A stretch of 38,861 nt of DNA from a virus: the IMG/VR virus record IMGVR_UViG_3300032668_001109, positions 1 through 38,861 of that record. One strand, 5' to 3'. The notes under the pieces are model-generated. The model was not told the origin of the DNA. It saw only the letters and a program-made list of their open reading frames with translations, and did not search any database. Shown one piece after another: positions 13,879 to 20,831 of the stretch. Position 1 is the stretch's first letter; every line of letters starts with the position of its first letter. The translations under genes were made by a program, and so were the position numbers.

Positions 13879-14960
13879 TTTTTTTTTGATTCTTCCTCGG
13901 GCAAGTCGGCTTCTAGTGTAATTTCGTTACCTTCGTTGTCGATATAACTTTCCCCTTTAGCTATACGTTCTTCTACAGTAGTTTCCTGAGCTTTGGCAAC
14001 TTCACGTTCAGCTTCTTCAATCATTTTATTCCATTTGTCTAGTTCAGTTTCCTCGATCGTTTCACCAGGGCGGTCTTCGATCTCTGGAGTACCTGTAACA
14101 ATCTCTGCAGGAATTTCTGGTTCAGTTGTTAATTCTGGTTCAGTTGGTTTCTCACCTACATCTGCTACATAAGGATCAGGAGTATTTTCATCTGTTTCTT
14201 TTTGTTCTCGTGCCCAGCCAAATGTCATTTGACTAGCCAGTAACATAATAACTGCAAGCGGATCAAAAACAACCACAATCATTATGATGATCCAAGTGAC
14301 TGCTTGCTCTAGTAAAGATGCGTCTGGGTTGGCTCCGTAGATAAAGGCAGCGATATACTTAATAGGGCCAACTTCGGCTTCGACCTTACGTACTTCTGCA
14401 CGTATTGGAGCCGCTTGGTCGTTAAGATCAGCAATAAGTTTCTGCTGGGTTTCAATATCTTTGGCAAGTGAAACCCTGTCCTTCTGCTGACTCTTACGTA
14501 CAGCGTTGGCTTTATCGGCACCTTTTTCATCCGACGAACGACCCATGATCTGGTCCACTGCTTCATCCATCTGTTTAAGCTGTTTGCGGTCAGCTTCGAC
14601 ATTCTCTTTGGCAGTTTTGATCTTTTCATCAAAGATACTGATTTTATTTTGTACATCACCACTCACTAGATTTTGATCGTTGTGTGCTTTTGATAAGAAT
14701 CCAAAGATACCCATTGAAGTAATAATCATGAGCACCACAACTGCTATACTCATATAGATTTTCATGAAGCGTGGAATTTTTTCCCAATTAGCTTTTAGCC
14801 AAGAGGCACAAACAAGTTTGCCAACTTCTAAAGCTGACCCCATGATAATAATTGGAATAACTGCGGCAGAAAAAATAGCGGTCAAACCTACTACAGAATA
14901 GTAAATTGCGACCGCCGAAATTGTTAAACCAGTTAGTAATAAAAGATACGCTAGTATCAT
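13824..14960 (-). CDS. Membrane protein with long coiled coil
   Basis: A 378-residue protein. It has two N-terminal spans (LAYLLLLTGLTISAVAIYYSV; AAVIPIIIMGSALEVGKLV), a third (MSIAVVVLMIITSMGIFGFL), a coiled-coil block near residues 100-210 (IFDEKIKTAKENVEADRKQLKQ) and a fourth span (WIIIMIVVVFDPLAVIMLLA). The C-terminal tail is acidic and Pro/Glu-rich. Such proteins recur in T4-like aquatic phages, with role unknown; membrane tethering of phage functions is inference. It ends with TAG, 18 codons after an in-frame A_AAA_AAG heptamer and an SD-like GAGGA, beyond which a -1 frame continues. Confidence 0.75.
   Translation of the reverse strand: MILAYLLLLTGLTISAVAIYYSVVGLTAIFSAAVIPIIIMGSALEVGKLVCASWLKANWEKIPRFMKIYMSIAVVVLMIITSMGIFGFLSKAHNDQNLVSGDVQNKISIFDEKIKTAKENVEADRKQLKQMDEAVDQIMGRSSDEKGADKANAVRKSQQKDRVSLAKDIETQQKLIADLNDQAAPIRAEVRKVEAEVGPIKYIAAFIYGANPDASLLEQAVTWIIIMIVVVFDPLAVIMLLASQMTFGWAREQKETDENTPDPYVADVGEKPTEPELTTEPEIPAEIVTGTPEIEDRPGETIEETELDKWNKMIEEAEREVAKAQETTVEERIAKGESYIDNEGNEITLEADLPEEESKKKTYMIKDEQGTMITKTKE
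13878..13898 (-). promoter_or_regulatory. Candidate -1 frameshift signal (A_AAA_AAG with upstream SD-like GAGGA)
   Basis: An A9G run gives the heptamer A_AAA_AAG in frame (13878-13884). GAGGA at 13894-13898 lies 9-10 nt upstream, the arrangement used in E. coli dnaX. I see no strong downstream stem. Slipping one base back opens the frame down to 13549. Confidence 0.5.
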
Positions 14961-14973
14961 CCTTGCCTTTCGA

Positions 14974-15744
14974 TTAGTATGCGATACCAGTAGTTGAAAT
15001 TTGGGTAACTGTTAAAGCACCAAACACAACTGCAGGTGTTAAAGGTTGTTGAATAGAGATAAGTGCTTGACTATCTCCGTTTTGGCTTACACTGAATAAA
15101 CGATATGTTCTTGACCAACCAGAAGTTCCACCAGCACAAATCGCAGATGTTACAATATCTTGGATTGCAGTTTGTGGAGAGTTAATAGTTGTTGCACCAT
15201 CATTGCCAAGATAACCTTGGAAACCACGAACGTTATCAAGACTGAAACCTGCGGCTTGCATTGCGGCTAAAGTTGAGTAGGATGTGTAAGTTGGGCTACC
15301 GCCGGTGACTGCTGTTGGAGGAGTGATACTATAAAAGGTACCAGCTGTTGCACTTGCGGCCGCTTGGATTTTACTATATTCTGGAAGAATCATTGTATCA
15401 CGATCGTATGCAACTGTAAAGTTAACTGCGGTTGGCTGATAGTTAGCACTGGTTCCGCCTGTTGTAACTACTACATCTAAAATTCTGCAATCACTAATTG
15501 ATGCAAGAGCTTGCACAATGCGATCCCAACGCATATTTCCCTGAGATAAGGCTTGTGAGTATCCAGCACTACTTGGCAATCCACCTGTGTAAATTGAACC
15601 TTCTGTCCAATCGTATGGGTTTACACCTCCTGCATTTGCGGCGATTGCACCTGAACCGTTATAAGATGGAAAACCGCTAGAGTTAATAGAAACTCTATAC
15701 AGTCCTGGTGTTATTTGATTGTTATCTAATTGAAATCCTGACAT
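14974..15744 (-). CDS. Putative virion structural protein
   Basis: A 256-residue protein rich in Gly, Ser, Thr and Ala with beta-strand-like segments (ILDVVVTTGG, YRVSINSSGFPSY, ALISIQQPLTPAVVFGALTV). It has no signal peptide, as expected for a phage surface or tail protein. It carries its own late promoter (15769-15776) and a good ribosome binding site (CAGGAG, 19-nt leader), consistent with late, high expression. N-terminal MSGFQLDNNQITPGLYRVS resembles receptor-binding or appendage proteins only in style; I do not assign a family. Confidence 0.6.
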   Translation of the reverse strand: MSGFQLDNNQITPGLYRVSINSSGFPSYNGSGAIAANAGGVNPYDWTEGSIYTGGLPSSAGYSQALSQGNMRWDRIVQALASISDCRILDVVVTTGGTSANYQPTAVNFTVAYDRDTMILPEYSKIQAAASATAGTFYSITPPTAVTGGSPTYTSYSTLAAMQAAGFSLDNVRGFQGYLGNDGATTINSPQTAIQDIVTSAICAGGTSGWSRTYRLFSVSQNGDSQALISIQQPLTPAVVFGALTVTQISTTGIAY

Positions 15745-15768
15745 TATACCTACTCCTGGTTTATAAGA

Positions 15769-15776
15769 TATTTATC
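15769..15776 (-). promoter_or_regulatory. T4-like late promoter
   Basis: GATAAATA, 24 nt upstream of the ATG at 15744. Predicted leader of 19 nt containing CCAGGAGTA. Confidence 0.7.
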
Positions 15777-15779
15777 AGT

Positions 15780-15818
15780 AAAAGACCCTATTCACTGATT
15801 ATACACATAGGGTCTTTT
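15780..15818. terminator. Bidirectional terminator hairpin
   Basis: An 11-bp perfect inverted repeat (AAAAGACCCTA / TAGGGTCTTTT) with a 17-nt loop, giving T-runs on both strands. On the minus strand it closes the membrane-protein gene at 15836 just before the late promoter of the virion protein. Confidence 0.75.
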
Positions 15819-15835
15819 ACTTGCAATCTTATTGG

Positions 15836-16183
15836 TTATTTAAAAATAATCATAGCCATGAGTCCTGCTTGTACAAAGAACCCAAATCCAATAGTTACAA
15901 TGTTCAAAAAGTCCTTTTGTATTGCGGCTTTGATAAAAAAGCAGAATAATCCTGCCCATGCAAACAATATCAAATCCACTGGCGGCATTTTCTCAGTCAA
16001 TCCTGTTAAAACTGCCAAAAGTGTTGGAATAGTAGCTAGGTGCATTAAAATTACTGCTACCCAGCCCATTGTTTCTGCACTTACATGAGGAGCATGTTCC
16101 TTGACACTTTTAACCCAATTATCTAAGTTCAAAAACCCAGTAAGGTTAGATTTAAAATTTTGAAAAACTTCTTTTGATGTCAT
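15836..16183 (-). CDS. Small membrane protein with three predicted spans
   Basis: A 115-residue protein with a soluble N-terminal 35 residues, then three hydrophobic spans (MGWVAVILMHLATIPTLLAVL; VDLILFAWAGLFCFFI; IVTIGFGFFVQAGLMAMIIF). The ribosome binding site is GAGG at 5 nt. It lies 9 nt after the SleB-type lysin gene, so a holin role is a reasonable guess by position, but the long soluble N-terminus is not diagnostic and no holin family is recognised. Confidence 0.65.
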   Translation of the reverse strand: MTSKEVFQNFKSNLTGFLNLDNWVKSVKEHAPHVSAETMGWVAVILMHLATIPTLLAVLTGLTEKMPPVDLILFAWAGLFCFFIKAAIQKDFLNIVTIGFGFFVQAGLMAMIIFK

Positions 16184-16192
16184 GATGTCCTC

Positions 16193-16723
16193 TTATTGAT
16201 AAAAAATGTGATGTCCAATCTTGGCTATGGGTTTTTTACCCCATCCTGGATTGACGTAATCAGCATGATAGTATAATGCTGATTTTAAATCGGGAAGTCT
16301 AAATCCTTCTAGTAGCACTTTTTTGGCTACTTCCATACTTTCTGTATATGCGGCTCCGTTCATTGGTTTCAATGCACTAGGGCTTTCGCAATACCAGCTG
16401 AACTGGCAAAGTACTTTTTGGTAAACTACATTTCTTTGATATACAACGCCGCAGATGTCGCTTGGAAATTGTCCGCTTTCTGCACGGTTGATTGTTACTT
16501 GAGCTACAGCTACTTTACCTTCAAAAGGTTCGTAACCTGCTTCGTGATAGATGTTACGAGCTAGACAATCTAATTGTGTTTGTCTCATTTGAGCTGTAAC
16601 TGGACTCGCTATTTGACGAGCTTGTTTTAATTTATCGAATTTTGCCTCTACTGCCTGTTGTGCTACTACTACAATGCTTAGTGCTACTACTACGTTAATT
16701 GTTGTTTTGATAATGCGTATCAT
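16193..16723 (-). CDS. SleB/CwlJ-type cell wall hydrolase (putative endolysin)
   Basis: A 176-residue protein with an N-terminal signal-anchor (IIKTTINVVVALSIVVVAQQ) and a Hydrolase_2 (SleB) domain: CLARNIYHEAGYEPFEGKVAVAQVTINRAE with the catalytic Glu, CQFSWYCE and the distal YHADYVNPGWGKKPIAKIGHHIFY. It cleaves peptidoglycan, and the anchor suggests export without a holin (SAR-like) or a periplasmic form. The start at 16723 is chosen for GTAAAGGAG. An in-frame ATG at 16888 would add 55 residues (MVAHNNSILPG...), so a second, longer product is possible. The adjacent small membrane gene supports a lysis cassette. Confidence 0.85.
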   Translation of the reverse strand: MIRIIKTTINVVVALSIVVVAQQAVEAKFDKLKQARQIASPVTAQMRQTQLDCLARNIYHEAGYEPFEGKVAVAQVTINRAESGQFPSDICGVVYQRNVVYQKVLCQFSWYCESPSALKPMNGAAYTESMEVAKKVLLEGFRLPDLKSALYYHADYVNPGWGKKPIAKIGHHIFYQ

Positions 16724-16891
16724 TTTTTTCTCCTTTACGCTGGATGAGGTATCGCTAGTACCATCATGGTTCATTTGGCTGTTGTTATTTCTCCTTAAAA
16801 ATTGAGCCGTGTCTGCTAAACCCTTAGCGGACAATATATAATTATCATCTGAGTGACCAGGTAATATACTATTATTATGAGCGACCATGCT

Positions 16892-17287
16892 TTAACGCCT
16901 CATACGAGCGATATCGACTGCCTGCTCATCACTAAAAATCGGTACTGCATTGCTTTTATGCATGGTGGCAATGCCTTTTACCTTGTCACCAGTGTAAATT
17001 TTGGAAGGTGACAATGTTGCAACACCTAGTCCACTATTCAAACTTTTAATATGGTCTGTAGTGTTTCTACCGGATGGAATACTTAAACTGTAACCAGTAG
17101 AGCTCAAACTTTCAGATGTCAACGCACGACGACGTTTTTTTTCTTCTAGCTCAAGGCCTTGCCGTTTGAGCAATTCTTTCCAACTTTCTTCCAACTGTTC
17201 TGCCTTTCTTTTTGCCTCTGCTGAAGCGAATTTCTTTTTGCCTTTCTTTTTGCCGGTGGTACTGAGCCACGGACCTTCTAAATGCAT
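16892..17287 (-). CDS. Conserved phage protein, basic (YTGDK...IATMHKSN motif)
   Basis: A 131-residue protein. Residues 1-60 are Lys/Arg-rich and helical (GKKKGKKKFASAEAKRKAEQ, LLKRQGLELEEKKRR). The C-terminal half carries KIYTGDKVKGIATMHKSN, a motif I associate with a widespread phage protein of unknown function, and it ends SDEQAVDIARMRR. The ATG at 17287 is used (GGAG 12 nt upstream); a TTG lies further up. It is the first gene after the best sigma70 promoter in the window, so probably early and abundant. A nucleic-acid-binding role is suggested by charge only. Confidence 0.75.
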   Translation of the reverse strand: MHLEGPWLSTTGKKKGKKKFASAEAKRKAEQLEESWKELLKRQGLELEEKKRRRALTSESLSSTGYSLSIPSGRNTTDHIKSLNSGLGVATLSPSKIYTGDKVKGIATMHKSNAVPIFSDEQAVDIARMRR

Positions 17288-17324
17288 ACTCAAATTATTC
17301 TCCAAAAGTTATAACAATATTAAT

Positions 17325-17353
17325 ATTATACTGTCAATTTTGGTAAATGTCAA
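17325..17353 (-). promoter_or_regulatory. Perfect-consensus sigma70 promoter
   Basis: TTGACA (17348-17353), a 17-bp spacer and TATAAT (17325-17330) on the minus strand: both hexamers match consensus. The -35 overlaps the TGA stop of iscA. The core TGACAGTATAATAT recurs exactly at 33786-33799. Confidence 0.85.
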
Positions 17354-17676
17354 ACACGAAAACTTTCACCGCAACCGCAACGGTCACGCTCATTTGGATT
17401 GACAAAATCAAATCCTTCATTGAGTCCATTGCGGACCCAATCCATTGTAAGCCCATTCAAGTACGGATCATCTTTTAGACTTACCAGTACACAAAAGTCA
17501 TTTTGGGCATAATTTATAACACCTTCTTCGCCGTCATACTTATCCACATATTCTAGCACGTAGGCCAGGCCCGAGCAACCGGTAGTTCTTACGCCTATGC
17601 GAATGCCAACGCCTTTACCGCGTTTGGCAAGATTTTGTTTAATTTTAGCCTTGGCTGTGTCTGTTACGATAATCAT
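17350..17676 (-). CDS. iscA: A-type Fe-S carrier protein IscA
   Basis: A 108-residue A-type carrier with the three cluster cysteines: GCSGLAYVLEYVDK (Cys34) and CGCGESF (Cys100, Cys102). The intervening TMDWVRNGLNEGFDFVNPNERDRCGCGESF is characteristic. It accepts Fe-S clusters from IscU and passes them to client proteins. The start at 17676 lies 32 nt inside the iscU end, so translation is coupled. IscS, HscBA and ferredoxin are not in the window; host desulfurase would be needed. Confidence 0.93.
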   Translation of the reverse strand: MIIVTDTAKAKIKQNLAKRGKGVGIRIGVRTTGCSGLAYVLEYVDKYDGEEGVINYAQNDFCVLVSLKDDPYLNGLTMDWVRNGLNEGFDFVNPNERDRCGCGESFRV

Positions 17677-18031
17677 TAATAGCCGCTTTGATAGCGTCCT
17701 CTGCTAGAATTGAACAATGTATCTTTACTGGGGGTAATGCTAGTTCTTCGGCAATTTGGGAATTTTTAAGGTTAACAGCATCATCAATATGCATACCCTT
17801 AACCCACTCTGTAACCAACGACGAACTGGCGATTGCTGAACCGCATCCATATGTCTTGAAACGAGCATCTCTAATAATACCATCTTCATCTACCTTTATT
17901 TGTAATTTCATGACATCACCACAGGCCGGTGCTCCAACCATGCCTGTACCAACAGTAGGATCATTCTTATCAAACGATCCTACATTGCGTGGATTTTCAT
18001 AATGATCAATAACTTTGTCCGAATATGCCAT
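17645..18031 (-). CDS. iscU: Fe-S scaffold protein IscU
   Basis: A 128-residue scaffold aligned residue by residue with bacterial IscU: Cys37 (PACGDVMKLQI, with Asp39), Cys63 (YGCGSAIASSS) and His105-Cys106 (LPPVKIHCSILAEDAI), where the LPPVK motif is the HscA/DnaK-type chaperone recognition site. It assembles 2Fe-2S/4Fe-4S clusters. The phage DnaK in this window could conceivably act on the LPPVK motif, though HscA normally does, so this is inference. Ribosome binding site AAGGAAA. It may support ferredoxin needed by the bilin pathway. Confidence 0.95.
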   Translation of the reverse strand: MAYSDKVIDHYENPRNVGSFDKNDPTVGTGMVGAPACGDVMKLQIKVDEDGIIRDARFKTYGCGSAIASSSLVTEWVKGMHIDDAVNLKNSQIAEELALPPVKIHCSILAEDAIKAAINDYRNRHSQG

Positions 18032-18040
18032 ATACTTTCC

Positions 18041-19084
18041 TTAGGGTAAGGTTTTTAAATAAGTGTTATGATAGTTTTCCAACATGAACATCCAGTATGG
18101 ATCTATCGCACTAAAACTACTTATTTGTTTTTGCTTGTGTTTAGCATAATGAGTTTCACCGAAAACATCAGACAATATACTACGCATCTGCCAACGATGT
18201 GTGTTTGGATCGCCTTTAACTAGGGTAAAAGGTTCATTTGTACTAACTGCCCAAGTTTGAAAATCATCTGTGCTGAAAAATCCTAGTATATTTTCAGCAA
18301 CTTCTTTTGTCAACTGTGTACGATGTTCGTACAAAGCTGTGTACCAATCCAAATTAAAAATACAAAGCCATCGTAAATCTGCTACAGTTTCTATTGGACG
18401 TGGGCTAGATTTAATAACAGGATCTAAAAATTCTAATAATTCTGGATTGATATTGGTCTTGTAATCTTCGTAGATAGTTTCCGCAGTCCCCAATGTATGA
18501 TGGAACATGGCAGTATTGCCATTGGCAAAGAAATCATCAGTGGGTCCAAATAATTGATTACCGCACATGCCGCTGACATACACACCGTCGAATTCTTTAA
18601 AATTATATTCGTTTCGTGCGGCTACTTTGATATTATATTTAAATTCTTTACTAATCCTACGATCAAACAAATCGCCTGATTCTATAACGCTATTGTATGT
18701 TCCGTAGACTCTAACTTGATCTGCATCTTTGGCATATTTTTGTAACATGAATAATATAAATGTACTGTCAATGCCGCCACTCCACATGACATTGATTGGT
18801 ACATCTAAATCTATTAATTCTTTAGCACGTTGTTCTGCTACTTCAAAAAAACTACGATTGTAATTGGGCTGTCTTGGTGGGATAGGATGAAGCCCTTTAC
18901 TCATTTTTAAATAATGAGGAAGAGCTCCAGTTCTGTCATAGATTACGTTGTGTCTATTTAAACCAAATCGTTCGTAGTTATCGATTAGTTCATCAGTTTT
19001 GTCGTAGGAAAAGAAAATTTCTAAATCGCTAGGACACTTTTTTAAGATAGTAGAGACGGCATGTACATTATAATACAGTATCAT
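18041..19084 (-). CDS. PP-loop ATP pyrophosphatase, asparagine-synthetase-like
   Basis: A 347-residue protein with the PP-loop motif SGGIDSTFILFML (Ser102-Ser107), as in asparagine synthetase B-type and related adenylating enzymes. Downstream features include VYVSGMCGNQLFGPTDDFF, analogous to the synthetase substrate loop. The N-terminal 95 residues lack an Ntn glutaminase (no Cys2), so ammonia or another nucleophile must come from elsewhere. It would adenylate a carboxylate and transfer an amine; substrate unknown. Ribosome binding site AAGGAT. It follows the TRAP-binding-protein gene by 8 nt. Confidence 0.78.
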   Translation of the reverse strand: MILYYNVHAVSTILKKCPSDLEIFFSYDKTDELIDNYERFGLNRHNVIYDRTGALPHYLKMSKGLHPIPPRQPNYNRSFFEVAEQRAKELIDLDVPINVMWSGGIDSTFILFMLQKYAKDADQVRVYGTYNSVIESGDLFDRRISKEFKYNIKVAARNEYNFKEFDGVYVSGMCGNQLFGPTDDFFANGNTAMFHHTLGTAETIYEDYKTNINPELLEFLDPVIKSSPRPIETVADLRWLCIFNLDWYTALYEHRTQLTKEVAENILGFFSTDDFQTWAVSTNEPFTLVKGDPNTHRWQMRSILSDVFGETHYAKHKQKQISSFSAIDPYWMFMLENYHNTYLKTLP

Positions 19085-19092
19085 CTATATCC

Positions 19093-20037
19093 TTATTGTG
19101 TTTTAATTTGATCTACTAATCCAGAAGTAAAATAGTCAGCAAACTTTGTATAAACAATTTGTGTAGCATCTGCGAAACGTTGTTGTTCTTCAGACGACAT
19201 ACGAATAACTTCGATACCATCTGCTTCGGCACGGAGTTGTGTTTGAATTACATCATCGATACTGATAGTACGTTCGTAACGTGCGGCAACTTGTGCTGAT
19301 TCACTTACGATTGTTTGTAATTCTGGGGTTAGTGTATTCCAGAAGTCAGTACCAACTAGAATGCTTGTTAGAAACAAACTGTGTTCTGTATGATTAATAT
19401 AGTTGCTTACTTTAGCTTGATTCAATGCATAGATACGTGGATAAGTACTTTCCCCGATGGTAACGTTAGCCTTACCTAAATTTTCAGTAAGTTCTTCCAA
19501 TTCCATTGGAACTACATCAGCACCTAATGTCTTGAATGTTTCGATAGCAACTGGACTGAAACTTGTACGTAGCTTAACACCACGTAAGTCTTCAATTCGA
19601 CTAACTGCTTCGTTTCCTGGGATAATACGGAAACCACCTGAATATGTAAATGCTAGACCTTTAATCTTTTTAGATTCTTGCAAACTGTCTAACAACTGTT
19701 TACCAACTGCACCTTCGAACACACGACTAGCATGGTCGTGGTCTTTAAATAAGAATGGCAAATCTAATGCAAAGAAATCTTTGTTGATTTTACCTAGTGT
19801 AATTGTGTATGTCTGACTCATTTCGATAGCACCGCTATCTAATAAATCTACTAGACTATGTTTATCAACTACTACACCGTTATTATATTTCTCTGAGTAT
19901 TCGCTCATAGTCATAACTTCGATGTCTAGTTGCTCAGGAGCACGAGCATTTACTTCTGCGGCAAATACTTTAGCGGCACGAAGAAACAATTCAATTGGTT
20001 CATGTGCTAATACCCATTTTACGTGCTTTTTATTCAT
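19093..20037 (-). CDS. TRAP-type (DctP family) solute-binding protein lacking a signal peptide
   Basis: A 314-residue DctP-fold protein. Recognisable parts are KWVLAHEPIELFLRAAKVFAAEV, the DLPFLFKDHDHASRVFEG segment, GFRIIPGNEAVSRIEDLRGVKLRTS (the conserved Arg that binds carboxylate ligands) and PMELEELTENL. The family is normally periplasmic, but this start (20037, GGAG ribosome binding site) gives MNKKHVKWVLAHEP with no signal peptide, and upstream codons overlap the previous gene. It may act in the cytoplasm or ride in the virion. No TRAP membrane subunits are present. Neighbouring PP-loop and DUF2061-like genes suggest a metabolic group of unknown aim. Confidence 0.85.
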   Translation of the reverse strand: MNKKHVKWVLAHEPIELFLRAAKVFAAEVNARAPEQLDIEVMTMSEYSEKYNNGVVVDKHSLVDLLDSGAIEMSQTYTITLGKINKDFFALDLPFLFKDHDHASRVFEGAVGKQLLDSLQESKKIKGLAFTYSGGFRIIPGNEAVSRIEDLRGVKLRTSFSPVAIETFKTLGADVVPMELEELTENLGKANVTIGESTYPRIYALNQAKVSNYINHTEHSLFLTSILVGTDFWNTLTPELQTIVSESAQVAARYERTISIDDVIQTQLRAEADGIEVIRMSSEEQQRFADATQIVYTKFADYFTSGLVDQIKTQ

Positions 20038-20314
20038 ATTTAAAACTCCAAGTTTCCGATTGTGTTCTAGCGTCAACTACACGCTTTATTACATGTGCTT
20101 TTTTAGCTATGAGTTCTCTAATAACTTCTTCGCTAGGTAGCTTATCATTATTTATCAACTTAGAAACTGGTATTAGCAAACTTCTATGCCCGTATTCTTT
20201 TACATTTGAATTATAAAAGAAATAGTCTTTTATTGAAAATAAGTTGTTCAACGGGCCTTTAACTGGAAATTCGTTTATTTCAAGTATGTATTCATTGAGA
20301 AAGGCTTGGGTCAT
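20030..20314 (-). CDS. Hypothetical protein (94 aa)
   Basis: A 94-residue soluble protein (FLNEYILEINEFPVKGPLNNLF; LPSEEVIRELIAKKAHVIKRVVDARTQ). A good ribosome binding site (GGGAGAC) precedes the ATG at 20314. It overlaps both neighbours, by 23 nt upstream and 8 nt downstream. No family recognised; by order it belongs with the TRAP-like and DUF2061-like genes. Confidence 0.65.
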   Translation of the reverse strand: MTQAFLNEYILEINEFPVKGPLNNLFSIKDYFFYNSNVKEYGHRSLLIPVSKLINNDKLPSEEVIRELIAKKAHVIKRVVDARTQSETWSFKYE

Positions 20315-20525
20315 TTACTTGTCTCCCTGTATCTATAAGATTCCACGCTCTTTCGTGGAAATAATACAATACACTATTAACTACTAGAGCAAAACTAACA
20401 ACGCCCAGTCCGACCCAAGGATTTCCACTGGCAAGCCATCCGCCAAAGAAATTAGTAATTGTTACTAGAATTCTCCAGGTAACCACTTTGCCCAAACTAC
20501 GCATGGCTTTTTCATAAAACTTCAT
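20292..20525 (-). CDS. DUF2061-like two-span membrane protein
   Basis: A 77-residue protein with RSLGKVVTWRILVTITNFFGGWLASG, GVVSFALVVNSVLYYFHERAWN. The KxxTWR...YYxHERAW pattern is that of the DUF2061 membrane family of unknown function. Two spans with a short loop. The start at 20525 overlaps the stop of the upstream gene by one base (TAATG), so no separate ribosome binding site is needed. Confidence 0.82.
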   Translation of the reverse strand: MKFYEKAMRSLGKVVTWRILVTITNFFGGWLASGNPWVGLGVVSFALVVNSVLYYFHERAWNLIDTGRQVNDPSLSQ

Positions 20526-20830
20526 TAGTTGGGTACCAATACTGTTCTGTAACAATTACAACTGGCATCTAAAATAGCTTCCCAATGATAACCTGCTGGC
20601 TGTGGATATGTTGGAGCGGCTGGAGGAGGATAAACAGGCTGTGGTTGAACTATAACTACATCAGGCTGTCTAGGACGAGCTAGTTCATATCCAATAACGC
20701 CTCCTATAACACTAGGTACTACCCATCCATATCCTGGACGATAAACATAATGTCCTCCGCCGTGATGCCACTGAGCATTTGCTGTTCCTACAACTGCAAA
20801 TAAAAATAACGCTATGATAATTTTTTTCAT
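20525..20830 (-). CDS. Small secreted Pro/Tyr-rich protein
   Basis: A 101-residue protein with a clear signal peptide (MKKIIIALFLFAVVGTANAQ), then HHGGGHYVYRPGYGWVVP, a short glycine-zipper-like hydrophobic segment (VIGGVIGYELA) and a Pro-rich tail with two Cys (SCNCYR). The start at 20830 has GAAGGAC upstream. It is periplasmic or outer-membrane-associated by inference; the layout resembles small bacterial envelope proteins rather than virion parts. Confidence 0.72.
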   Translation of the reverse strand: MKKIIIALFLFAVVGTANAQWHHGGGHYVYRPGYGWVVPSVIGGVIGYELARPRQPDVVIVQPQPVYPPPAAPTYPQPAGYHWEAILDASCNCYRTVLVPN

Positions 20831-20831
20831 T

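Noticed and set aside
15780-15818. Inverted repeat as an attachment site or insertion-sequence end
   Set aside because: It has the T-runs and position of a terminator; no integrase, transposase or target duplication is present anywhere in the window.
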